Shown here: positions 16,948 through 25,417 of the stretch, one piece after another
Position numbering within the stretch: the first letter of the stretch is position 1
How the letters are laid out: each line of letters starts with the position of its first letter
Assembly: GCA_032128395.1 (NCBI GenBank)
Contig: JAQBGV010000189.1
Span: 1-40,040, forward strand
DNA: 40,040 nucleotides
Direction: 5' to 3'
From: JAQBGV01 sp032128395
Lineage (GTDB): Bacteria; Planctomycetota; UBA8108; UBA1146
The notes under the pieces: model-generated
The model's input: the letters and a program-made list of their open reading frames with translations, nothing else
What the model was told of the DNA's origin: nothing
Database searches by the model: none
Translations under genes and position numbers: made by a program

Positions 16948-18056
16948 CGGGTGGCTCCCTTCGTCTCTTCGAGGGAGTACTCGACCCGCTTGAAGGCCTG
17001 CTCGACATCGTTCTGTCTGGACGGACGCTCGCCGAAGTAGAAGCCGGTGAGCGAATCGCCGAGCGAAGTGATGATCACGAGTTGCTCCTCACCGCGCAGG
17101 AGCAAGCTTCCGAACTGGCCGAGTCCCATCCGCGATGAGTTCGACCGAACGGTGTCGGCGACAATGCCGAGTTCGTTGACCGCCGCCTCCGTGTACTCGT
17201 TGGAGCTGAATCCTGCGATCACCTGACGGTTCGCCCCGACCACCCAGACTCCGGTGGAGCCGTCGATGGTGCGGACGAACTCTTCGAGGTGACTCGGCAG
17301 GTCGGGAGGGACCTCGGAAACCGTAGCTTCTTCGGTCGATCCCGTATCTTTCGCGATCAATCGGCGTTCGTGGCGGAGGAACAGCTCCTGGACGTTCGAA
17401 GTGCCCTCTGGCTCGAGCTCGGATGCCCGGCGCTCGAGGATCTCCACCGTCTGGTCGGAGGGGTGCGCATCGGCGACCGGCGCGAGGAACCGCCGCGAGG
17501 CGTCCGGAGCGCGGAGGAGAACGAAGATCTCCGCCAGGGACAGTAGCGAGGTCGCGTGCCTCGGATCGAGTGCGCAGGCCTTCGAGAGGTATCTCAGGGA
17601 GTTCATGCCGTCGACCGTGCGGGAGACGTTGCGGAACCGCTCGAGGTAGAGCTGGCCGATGGCGCGATACCCGAACGGTGAGCGGGGGTCCGCCTGAATC
17701 GACATTCGGCCGTGCTCCAGGGCGGCGGCTTCGTCGCCGGCTCGCCGGGTGAGGTGGCTCACCCGGGCGTGGTTCTTGGCGTCCGGCTCCTGCTCCACGA
17801 GTTCCACCGCGGCGGGGACCTGCGGGAGCGCTTCTGCTCGCTCGGCGCTCGCCAGAAGCTCCGTGACCTCCCCGTCCTCGGGGAACCTGAGGACTCCGAC
17901 TCGGAGGAGCGCAAGGGCGCGATCGCTCCGACCGGCGGTCAGCAACTGGCGGGCGACGCGAAGGAGCGGGGAGGTTCCGTGCTCGCGCAATAGGTCGCTC
18001 CCGCACATCTCGGCACTGGTGCGCCGGCGTCGGAAGAGGGTTGAGATCAGGCCCAC
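16944..18056 (-). CDS. TPR protein with C-terminal Roadblock-like domain
   Basis: The 370-aa product starts with a basic stretch (LFRRRRTS). TPR-like helices follow (LLRVARQLLTAGRSDRALALLRVG, SHLTRRAGDEAAALEHGRM, YLSKACALDPRHATSLLSLAEI), then from about 250 a Roadblock/profilin-like segment: LEEFVRTIDGSTGVWVVGANRQ, EAAVNELGIVADTVRSNSSRM, and GSLLLRGEEQLVIITSL. The C-terminal half parallels the neighbouring short Roadblock protein. It may tether the GTPase partner to other factors through the TPR part. The start is GTG at 18056 with AAGGGAG ~11 nt upstream; the spacing is longer than ideal. Confidence 0.75.
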   Translation of the reverse strand: MGLISTLFRRRRTSAEMCGSDLLREHGTSPLLRVARQLLTAGRSDRALALLRVGVLRFPEDGEVTELLASAERAEALPQVPAAVELVEQEPDAKNHARVSHLTRRAGDEAAALEHGRMSIQADPRSPFGYRAIGQLYLERFRNVSRTVDGMNSLRYLSKACALDPRHATSLLSLAEIFVLLRAPDASRRFLAPVADAHPSDQTVEILERRASELEPEGTSNVQELFLRHERRLIAKDTGSTEEATVSEVPPDLPSHLEEFVRTIDGSTGVWVVGANRQVIAGFSSNEYTEAAVNELGIVADTVRSNSSRMGLGQFGSLLLRGEEQLVIITSLGDSLTGFYFGERPSRQNDVEQAFKRVEYSLEETKGATR

Positions 18057-18152
18057 GGGGTCACGCGCTCCCTTCGGGGTCGCGCGTCGCTCCGCCCCAT
18101 GGCGGCTCGATTCGCGCGTGTCGAGGGTGACGGAGAAGAATACGATGCGTGT

Positions 18153-21100
18153 TCATCGCCCGGCAAACCCGCCCGGGGGGACGGGATCCGTCGCTCCCTC
18201 CCATCGGGAGCTATCTTCGCCCTCGAGTGGCAAGAGATGCAGGTTCGGCGATGCGTCCACGATGACGATGCGACGACCATCGCCGCCGATGGGAGCCCCC
18301 GAGGCGGCTCCGCAGCTGTAGCTCCAGCGGACCGATCCGTCCGACAATCGATGGACGAGAACTTCGCCGCTCAAGTCGATCGTGAGCACCCGATCCCCCA
18401 CGATGCGGGGGGCTCTCCGGAAGCCGGGGTGTCCGGCGCTGGTCCAGAGAGACGTACCGTCCTCGAGACGTACCACGATGATGCTCCCCTCCCGGGTGAC
18501 GACGCAGGCGCGCTCGCCGTCCACCTCGCACGATTCGATCGGTGGAGAGTCGAGAGGGATCGCCCAGGTGGAGGAGCCGTCGTTCATGGAGAGTGCGATG
18601 AGTCGGCGGTCGAGGGTGCCGACGAGCACCGTCTTGCCGGCCCCACCGACCGTGGTCGAGAGGCCGATCCCGAGATTCCGCTTCCAGAGTCGCTCTCCGT
18701 CATCGATGGCGAGGCAGAGCACGTCGCCGGAGTCCGCTCCGATGACGACTCGGTCGCCGATGAGGGAAGGAGCGCGGGCGCCGTCGACCATCAGCGGCGT
18801 CGACCAGAGGATCTTTCCGCGATCGACGTCGATGCCGTGGGCGATCCCCGTGCTCGTCACCACCACTGCGACGCCATCGGGATCGACCTCGGTGAGCCGG
18901 CCGCGGGGGAGCCCGCCGTCGGGGAGGGGGAGGCGGTAGACCAGGGCTCCGTCAGCGGCGTGCAAGCGGAGCACCGCACCGTCGGATCCGAAGATCAGGT
19001 CGCCGTTGCGGGCGACGAATCCGCCGACCACGTCGCCGAGTCCGCCGATCGGGAATCGCCACGCCTCCGTGCCCTCGAGTGAGCGCCAGGCGATGACGTT
19101 GCCGTCCCGTCCCCCGATGATCACGAGCGGGCCGAGGACGATGGGCTGGGCGTCGACCGCAGTGCCGGTTGCGCGACGCCACTCCGGGCGTTTCTGCAGA
19201 TGTGCCGTCACCGAGAGGGTCTCCTTCGGATCGAGCACCTGTCGGAACGATTCGAATCCAGGAGCCTCAGCGCGCAGCTCGACGAGCTTGTCCCCCGGGA
19301 CCCGAATGGCGAACGGTGGACCGACGACAGGTTGTCCATCCACGCGCACCGTGGCGTGGGGGGGGAGGACGTCGACGAGGAGCGGGAGTCGCACCTCTCG
19401 CGCAGCGGTCGAGTGCGGGTAGTCGGTGAGGAGTCGCTGGTAGATCATCCCGGCTTCGGCGAGTTCGCCCGCCCTCTCGAAGCGCACCGCCTCTTCGGCG
19501 AGTCCGGCGGCCTTCGTCAGGTACTCGCCGAGCTCTCGGCGTTCCGCCTGGATCCGCGGGCGGACCCCCGCAGGCAGAAGTGTGTCGTCCACGTTGCTCA
19601 AGTGCTCCAGTGCGGCCGCGTAGTCCCCTGAGGCGCGCAGCGATCGACCGATCGAGACAAATCGTTCGAACTCGAAGGTGTCGTTCTGTGGCGGCGGGAT
19701 GACGTCGCCACCCGTTCCGGTCGGATCGGAGGGGTGAGGTGCGTCGACGAGTGCATCCCAGACCCGGTCGAGGTCGAGGGAGGCGAAGCTCCACGGCCAC
19801 TCCTCGCGGAAGCGATCGAACTCCTCGTGGGCGGCCTCGAGCTCGCCGCCGGCGAGGAGTAGTTCGGCGACCGCCACGACTTCGCCACGGCGCTCGAACG
19901 CTTTCCATTCGTGGATTCCGACGGTTGCCACGCCGACGACGAGGAGCACCGCGGTGATGCGCGCGAAGGCGTTCCCCGAGCCGCGCTTCTCGCGACGTTC
20001 CGCGCCGACTCGCTTCAGCCACTTGTCGGCGGCACGCGGATCGAAACGGCGCAGCTTCTCAGCGACCCGGCGGACCACGGTACTGCGCGCCCCATCCGGG
20101 GATGTGCGCATCGCGTTCTCGTACGCCTCGGTGGCGCGGGTCGCCTGACCCTGCCGCGCGAGGAGGTCGCCGGCCTGCTCGTAGACCGGACTCTTCTCGG
20201 AAGCGTCCTCCGAGAGGCCGAGGAGGAACTCCGCGGCGCGCCCCTCCTGGCCGAGTTTCCCCGCCGCGTCGACGTACCCTCGCAGAAGACTGCTCAGGTC
20301 CCGCCCGTTCTCGGTCGAGGCGAGTTCGGAGAGGGCCCGCTCGTGCACGCTGAGGTCCCGGGGCGCCATCTCGAGCTGACGACGGACCAGTTGCTGATGC
20401 GCTTCGGTGTCGCCGCGACGACGGGCACCCTCAGCGAGCGCGTGGTAGTGCTCGACGAGCTCCCGGGCGTTCTCCTTCCTCTTCTCGAGGATGAAGACCA
20501 GTCGTCTCCGGATGTCGTCTTCCTGCGGATCCTCCTCGAGGATACTCCGGTAGATCTCCGCCATCCGGCCGCTCTGGCGGCGGTTCTTGAGCCGTTCCGC
20601 GAGCGCCTTCTTCTCGGTCAGGGCGACCGGGGCGACGAAGCCTCGCTCGAGCAGGGTGCGCAGGATCGAGAAGACGTAGAAGGCGGGGACCGGGGAGTCG
20701 TCGAGGACCGAGGTCAGCGGGTGTTCCCCGTCGAAGAGTCGCAGGAGCTGCTGCATTCGACCCGCGTCGGGGATCTCGGGGGTGGTGAAACCGGCGAGCT
20801 GATCCTGCCCCGCGATGATGCTGTAGATCTGGTGCGCGTGCGGGATCGCGTCGCGGATGCGGCACCACTCATCTTCGCGACGGGCGACCTCCATCAGGAC
20901 GCCCTGCACCGGGAACTCCATCGAGTGGGTGATCTCGGTGTTGCTGAACAGCTGGCGCTCCGGCTCGATGCGCTTCACCTCGAAGCGATAGCGAGCACCG
21001 CGCCACTCGAAGATCTCGTAGATGCACTCGAGAACTTGCTCGCGTACCGGCCCGAGCACTTGTTCCGGGGTGAGCAGTTTGCACTGGAGGAGCGCGTCCC

Positions 21101-21359
21101 CTGGCGCGGCGGGTGCCGTCAACGCCGACAGGACGTTCTCGTACTCCTGGCGGGTGAGGATGCGGAGTCCGGCGAGGATGTTCTGCAGGGTCGGTGAACT
21201 CCCCGGCTTCTCTCCGATGAGCGAGACGTGACGGTCTCGCAGTGCGAAGAACCGCTCCATCCGCTGGAAGTAGACGGTGAGCACACCCTCCTGCTGACTC
21301 ATCTCCAGAGTCTGGAAGAGACCCTGGAGCGGCAGGTTTCGGGTGTCACCTTGCAGCAC
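18153..21359 (-). CDS. Large transmembrane PATAN(DUF4388)-TPR-PEGA-propeller protein
   Basis: This protein (~1068 aa from GTG 21359) opens with a DUF4388/PATAN-like module (LPLQGLFQTLEMSQQEGVLTVYF). Helical/TPR-like repeats follow (~270-440), then one transmembrane helix (ARITAVLLVVGVATVGIHEW, ~466-484), more helical repeats, a PEGA-like domain (DVLPPHATVRVDGQPV, ~662-722) and a C-terminal PQQ/quinoprotein-like beta-propeller (~727-1068, repeated DG..LW segments). The N-terminal part should be cytoplasmic and the propeller outside the membrane. GTG 21359 is preferred because GGAG lies 7 nt upstream and homology begins there; the ATG at 21449 would add 30 unlikely residues. It leads the Roadblock-GTPase cluster with a 96-nt gap to the next gene. 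Confidence 0.85.
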   Translation of the reverse strand: MLQGDTRNLPLQGLFQTLEMSQQEGVLTVYFQRMERFFALRDRHVSLIGEKPGSSPTLQNILAGLRILTRQEYENVLSALTAPAAPGDALLQCKLLTPEQVLGPVREQVLECIYEIFEWRGARYRFEVKRIEPERQLFSNTEITHSMEFPVQGVLMEVARREDEWCRIRDAIPHAHQIYSIIAGQDQLAGFTTPEIPDAGRMQQLLRLFDGEHPLTSVLDDSPVPAFYVFSILRTLLERGFVAPVALTEKKALAERLKNRRQSGRMAEIYRSILEEDPQEDDIRRRLVFILEKRKENARELVEHYHALAEGARRRGDTEAHQQLVRRQLEMAPRDLSVHERALSELASTENGRDLSSLLRGYVDAAGKLGQEGRAAEFLLGLSEDASEKSPVYEQAGDLLARQGQATRATEAYENAMRTSPDGARSTVVRRVAEKLRRFDPRAADKWLKRVGAERREKRGSGNAFARITAVLLVVGVATVGIHEWKAFERRGEVVAVAELLLAGGELEAAHEEFDRFREEWPWSFASLDLDRVWDALVDAPHPSDPTGTGGDVIPPPQNDTFEFERFVSIGRSLRASGDYAAALEHLSNVDDTLLPAGVRPRIQAERRELGEYLTKAAGLAEEAVRFERAGELAEAGMIYQRLLTDYPHSTAAREVRLPLLVDVLPPHATVRVDGQPVVGPPFAIRVPGDKLVELRAEAPGFESFRQVLDPKETLSVTAHLQKRPEWRRATGTAVDAQPIVLGPLVIIGGRDGNVIAWRSLEGTEAWRFPIGGLGDVVGGFVARNGDLIFGSDGAVLRLHAADGALVYRLPLPDGGLPRGRLTEVDPDGVAVVVTSTGIAHGIDVDRGKILWSTPLMVDGARAPSLIGDRVVIGADSGDVLCLAIDDGERLWKRNLGIGLSTTVGGAGKTVLVGTLDRRLIALSMNDGSSTWAIPLDSPPIESCEVDGERACVVTREGSIIVVRLEDGTSLWTSAGHPGFRRAPRIVGDRVLTIDLSGEVLVHRLSDGSVRWSYSCGAASGAPIGGDGRRIVIVDASPNLHLLPLEGEDSSRWEGATDPVPPGGFAGR

Positions 21360-21531
21360 TTGGAGGCTCCAACCCCGGTGGGGAGGAGGCGGATTCGCCG
21401 CCGTCCGGATTCCCGTGTACACACACTCGATGCCGGCAGCCGGGCGCACAACGTGCGGACCCTGGCATCGTGTGAAGACTACAATCCTGAGGGGGGAATC
21501 GTCGAATCGAGTCCGGTTCCGCCGTACCGGG

Positions 21532-22386
21532 CTACCCGGCGTGATGCATCAGAATCACCGTCACATCATCGGATGGCGGGGTTCCGTCGAGGTGGATCCG
21601 CCAGTCACCGAGGATCCCGGCGAGACACGCATCGTCCTCGGGTCGGCTCGCCCGGGCACACAAGGAGGCCGCGAGACGCTCGGGGCCGAATGCGCCCTTC
21701 TGCGGGTGCCACCCCTCGACCAGACCGTCGGTGTAGAGGAGCAGCCGCTCCCCGTGGCGAAACACGACCCGTTCGGTCTCGAGGTGGTCGCGGAAGAGGG
21801 ACCCGGGGTCGAGTCCGAGGGCGATTCCCTCTGGGGCGAGCTCCACCGCGGTGCCTTCGGAGAGGAAGATCGGGCGACAGTGACCGGCCCGGACGAATCG
21901 GAACGCCCCGCTCGGGGTGTGGAGGATCCCGAAGACCGCGGTGACGAATGTGTTCTTCGGGAGACGCTCGCAGAGGGCTCGATTGAGAGTGAGCAGCATC
22001 GAGGCGGGGTCCCCGGCTCCGAACCGCCGGGCCTGCTGTCGCATCAACTCCCTGGTCGCCTGTGCCACCGGGCCGACGACGGGCCCGTGCCCCGACACAT
22101 CCCCGATGAAGACGCCGAGGTGCTCGGAGTCGAAGGGGAGGAGGTCGTAGAAATCCCCGCCGATGTGGCCACGGGGGCGGGTGCACGCCGAGACCCGGAC
22201 CACGGTCGGTCGCGCCCCCGGGAGAAGAGTCTGTAGGGCTGATCCGTGCGGTCTCGAGGACTCGTCGCGTTGCAAGACTGGTCCACCTCCCGTGGAGTCG
22301 GTACGCCGATGGAGATCACCGAGCGATCTTACTACTTCGGAAGCCGATCGTGAAACTCGGGAGCGATTGCAGATGCTATTCTTCAT
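21532..22386 (-). CDS. PP2C-type (SpoIIE/RsbU) serine phosphatase
   Basis: The 284-aa protein is a stand-alone SpoIIE-family phosphatase domain. Metal-binding motifs are intact: GGDFYDLLPF, FIGDVSGHGP, LLYTDGLVEG and the final SDDVTVIL. Such enzymes dephosphorylate anti-sigma-factor antagonists or other Ser/Thr-phosphoproteins. The first ~50 residues show no domain, and the start (ATG 22386) is the least certain part. It is divergent from another PP2C gene starting 66 nt away and is co-directional with the Roadblock-GTPase cluster beginning 172 nt downstream. No STAS-domain substrate or Rsb kinase is in the window. Confidence 0.9.
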   Translation of the reverse strand: MKNSICNRSRVSRSASEVVRSLGDLHRRTDSTGGGPVLQRDESSRPHGSALQTLLPGARPTVVRVSACTRPRGHIGGDFYDLLPFDSEHLGVFIGDVSGHGPVVGPVAQATRELMRQQARRFGAGDPASMLLTLNRALCERLPKNTFVTAVFGILHTPSGAFRFVRAGHCRPIFLSEGTAVELAPEGIALGLDPGSLFRDHLETERVVFRHGERLLLYTDGLVEGWHPQKGAFGPERLAASLCARASRPEDDACLAGILGDWRIHLDGTPPSDDVTVILMHHAG

Positions 22387-22452
22387 CAGCCGGAGGACTC
22401 GAGGGGGATACCGCGCGGCCGCGGCGTTTGCGGGGAAAGGTCTCGAGCTGCG

Positions 22453-24189
22453 ATGAGTGCTCCCAGCCCACCCGCGCCGACCCTCTCGCGCCTCCTCGAG
22501 TTCACGTCCCTACTCCACTCTGCGGACACCTCGGGCGAGTACTTCGATATCTTGGGGAGTGCTCTCCCGGAGCTCTCCGGGTGCGAAGGATTCACCTGGC
22601 TCTCGCTCCAGGGGGGAGACGGAGTGATCGTCCACTCCACCGAAATCGCCGGGATCTCCGAGCGGTTGCACCCCCCCCGGATCAATTCTCGAACCCTCGC
22701 CGAGCTCCTCGGCCGCAGCTACGGCGCCTTCGGCGGTGATCGAGTGCTGCAGGTGGAGATCGAGGGACGGGACCTCCAGGTTCGTGAGATCTGGCGACTC
22801 CCCGGCGAGTCGGGTGCACTCGTCCTTCTCCACTCCTCGCACTCGGTCGATCCCCCGATCGAGGATGTCGAGGTGCAGCGCGCGATCCTCGCGGCCCTCG
22901 GACGGGCGTGGAAGCGCCTGCGGCGACTCTCCAGTGTGGAGGAGCGACTCGAGCACAGCGACGCAAAGCTGGGGGCGATCGGCGAGATCGGCGAGATGCT
23001 CGGCTCCCTCGAGGTCGAGGTCCTCCTCACCAAGCTGATGGAGCTCTCGCTCTACGTGGTCAAGGGTCAGGTCGGCTCGATCGTGCTCGCGGATGCGGCG
23101 GGGAATTACTCTTGCCCCGTCGAATGGGGGCTCCCTCTGACCACCACACACTGTTTTCGCGACACCGGTGGCCACGTGGTGTTCGAACGGGTCATCGAGA
23201 CCGGCGAAGCGTTCCGCCACGGTCGGGGGGAGGGGACCGACGCGGTCCAAGTCGTCGGTGCGGAGGTGCGCGTCGACAGCTACCTCTGCATTCCCCTCAC
23301 TTCGCAGAATCGCACGATCGGCGTGATCAACATCGTGAATTCGCTCGAGGCGGATGGCTTCTCCGGTCTCGACACCGAGGTCCTGCTGGCGATCTCCGGG
23401 CTCGCGGCGACGAGCATCGAGAACGCGATCCTGCACCGGGACTCACTCGAGAAGGAGCGCTTGCGCCAGAGCATGGCGATTGCGCGTGACATCCAGCAGC
23501 GTCTCTACCCCTCCGAGCCTCCCACCCTCGAGGAGGGCCTCGAGGTAGCGTGGCGCACCGAGCCGTGCGACGAGACCGGGGGGGACTACTTCGACTTCGT
23601 CGATACCCCGACCGGACTCGCGGTGGTGGTCGGCGATGTCTCCGGGCACGGCGTCGGCGCGGCGCTCCTGATGGCGTCGGCTCGGGCGGGGCTCCGTGCC
23701 GCGCTCTCGCGGGGGATTCCGATCGCCGAGGCGGTGGTGAGCCTCAATGACCAGCTCGATCGCGACACCGATCCCGACCAGTTCATGACGTTGCTCGTTC
23801 TCGCCTGGTCGCCGGGTGCGAAGTCCATCGATTTCGTGAACGCGGGGCACGACACCCCGTGCATCTTCCGGAAAGAGACCGGCCGAATCGAGACCCTCAG
23901 CGCCACCGGGATCCCGATCGGCCTCTTTCCCGGAGCCCAGTACGACACGGGGACATTCGATTCGCTCAGCTCGGGAGACGCGCTCCTGCTCACCACGGAC
24001 GGAGTGTGGGAGGTCGCCGATCCCGCGGGTAGGATGCTCGGGAAACCGGTCCTGCTCGAGCTCTTTCGCGGCTTCGCGGGCTACCCTGCGGACCGGATCG
24101 CCGAGGAGATGCTGAAGGCGGTCGGGGACTACACCCACCACGCTCCCCCGCGCGACGACCGGACCCTCGTCGTGTTCCGGGCGCTCTAG
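22453..24189 (+). CDS. GAF-PP2C (RsbU-like) serine phosphatase
   Basis: The 578-aa protein has an N-terminal ~150-residue GAF-like region, a second GAF domain at ~180-325 (LSLYVVKGQVGSIVLADAAGNY, YLCIPLTSQNRTIGVINIVNS), a connecting helix (EKERLRQSMAIARDIQQRLYP) and a C-terminal SpoIIE/PP2C phosphatase with TGGDYFDFVD, VVGDVSGHGVGAALLMA, TTDGVWE and DDRTLVVF. The metal-binding aspartates are all kept. It probably links a small-molecule or redox signal sensed by GAF to dephosphorylation of a regulator. It shares the phosphatase module with the divergent neighbour. ATG 22453 has GGGGAAAGG ~12 nt upstream. Confidence 0.92.
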   Translation: MSAPSPPAPTLSRLLEFTSLLHSADTSGEYFDILGSALPELSGCEGFTWLSLQGGDGVIVHSTEIAGISERLHPPRINSRTLAELLGRSYGAFGGDRVLQVEIEGRDLQVREIWRLPGESGALVLLHSSHSVDPPIEDVEVQRAILAALGRAWKRLRRLSSVEERLEHSDAKLGAIGEIGEMLGSLEVEVLLTKLMELSLYVVKGQVGSIVLADAAGNYSCPVEWGLPLTTTHCFRDTGGHVVFERVIETGEAFRHGRGEGTDAVQVVGAEVRVDSYLCIPLTSQNRTIGVINIVNSLEADGFSGLDTEVLLAISGLAATSIENAILHRDSLEKERLRQSMAIARDIQQRLYPSEPPTLEEGLEVAWRTEPCDETGGDYFDFVDTPTGLAVVVGDVSGHGVGAALLMASARAGLRAALSRGIPIAEAVVSLNDQLDRDTDPDQFMTLLVLAWSPGAKSIDFVNAGHDTPCIFRKETGRIETLSATGIPIGLFPGAQYDTGTFDSLSSGDALLLTTDGVWEVADPAGRMLGKPVLLELFRGFAGYPADRIAEEMLKAVGDYTHHAPPRDDRTLVVFRAL

Positions 24190-24275
24190 TCGTTCGGGTC
24201 GCGATGCACGCATTGCACGCTTCGTCCGAGCTTCCTACGATCCCGGATCAGACACCGTGGGAGAAGGGAGCCCCG

Positions 24276-25412
24276 ATGACGGACGAGAGTGCGAGCTCGA
24301 CCCTCCATATCGAGTCGAGCGAACGAGATGCTGACCTCCTTTGGGCTTCCGGGTTTTGGGCGGGCGATCCATTCGTCTTCGCCGAGGTCGAGGGTCGCAC
24401 TCACCTGCTGCTCTCCGATCTCGAACTCGGACGCGGGAAGAAGGAGTCGAAGGTCGACGAGATCCACTCCTTCTCCGCGATCGAGAAGTTGGTGAAAAAG
24501 GCGGAAGGGAGTGCACGAGTCGCGTACGAGGCGGTCGTCGATCACTTCCTGCGCGAACTCGGGGCGACCCGGCTGCGCGTCCCCGCGCGGTTCCCCCTGC
24601 AGATCGCCGATCGGTTGCGGGAACGCGGTTTCGAGATAGAAGCCGTCGCCGACCCCTTTTTCCGAGAGCGAGCGAAGAAGACTCCCGAGGAGATCGCCCA
24701 TCTCGAGTCGATCCAGGCCATCACCGAGGAAGCGATGCGGTTTGCGATCGGGCAGATCCGAGAGTCGGAGGTGCGCGACGGTGAGTTGTGGCTCGACGGC
24801 GCGCCGCTCGCCGTCGATCGATTGAAGAGGCAGGTGAGCCTCTTCTGCCTCGAGAGAGGCGCGCTCCTCGGTCAACTCATCATCGCTCCGGGCGATCAGG
24901 GGTGCGATCCACACAATCTCGGCTCGGGGCCGATCCGGGCGGGGGAGACGATCATCATCGACATTTTCCCCCGCGACCTCAGTTCCCGGTACTGGGGCGA
25001 CATGACCCGGACCGTGGTGAAGGGCGAAGCGAGCCCCGAGGTTTGTCAGCTCCACGCCACAGTTCGGGATGCTCAGGAGCTGGCGATCGAGCTGATCGCG
25101 CCGGGCGTGACGGGAGAAGCGGTCCACACCCGAGTCCAAGAGGTGTTCGAGTCGGCTGGATTCCGAACCGAACTGCTCGGCGGCGATTGGGTGGGTTTCT
25201 TCCACGGAACCGGCCACGGGGTCGGGCTCGACATTCACGAACCGCCCCGGTTGGCGATCCACGGTCCGGTACTCGAGGAAGGGATGGTCGTGACCGTCGA
25301 GCCTGGACTCTACTACCCCGGGCTAGGCGGCTGCCGGATCGAGGACATCGTGGTGGTGACCGCGGACGGGTGCCGGAACCTGAATCGCGCCTCCAAGAAT
25401 CTCGAGGTCTGA
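24276..25412 (+). CDS. M24-family metallopeptidase (Xaa-Pro aminopeptidase-like)
   Basis: The 378-aa product has an N-terminal creatinase-like domain (~1-150) and a pita-bread catalytic domain. All five metal ligands are visible: IIIDIFP (D), YWGDMTRTVV (D), FHGTGHGVGLDIHE (H), TVEPGLYY (E) and CRIEDIVVV (E). It should remove N-terminal residues before proline or cleave dipeptides, in the cytoplasm as no signal is seen. The start at 24276 has AAGGGAG 5 nt upstream; the frame also has an ATG at 24204 without such a site. The SagB-type gene starts 5 nt after its stop, so they are co-expressed. Confidence 0.92.
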   Translation: MTDESASSTLHIESSERDADLLWASGFWAGDPFVFAEVEGRTHLLLSDLELGRGKKESKVDEIHSFSAIEKLVKKAEGSARVAYEAVVDHFLRELGATRLRVPARFPLQIADRLRERGFEIEAVADPFFRERAKKTPEEIAHLESIQAITEEAMRFAIGQIRESEVRDGELWLDGAPLAVDRLKRQVSLFCLERGALLGQLIIAPGDQGCDPHNLGSGPIRAGETIIIDIFPRDLSSRYWGDMTRTVVKGEASPEVCQLHATVRDAQELAIELIAPGVTGEAVHTRVQEVFESAGFRTELLGGDWVGFFHGTGHGVGLDIHEPPRLAIHGPVLEEGMVVTVEPGLYYPGLGGCRIEDIVVVTADGCRNLNRASKNLEV

Positions 25413-25417
25413 GCTCG

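Noticed and set aside
24204..24275. Upstream ATG (24204) as the M24 start
   Set aside because: It lacks a ribosome site and adds residues with no homology; ATG 24276 has AAGGGAG at proper spacing.
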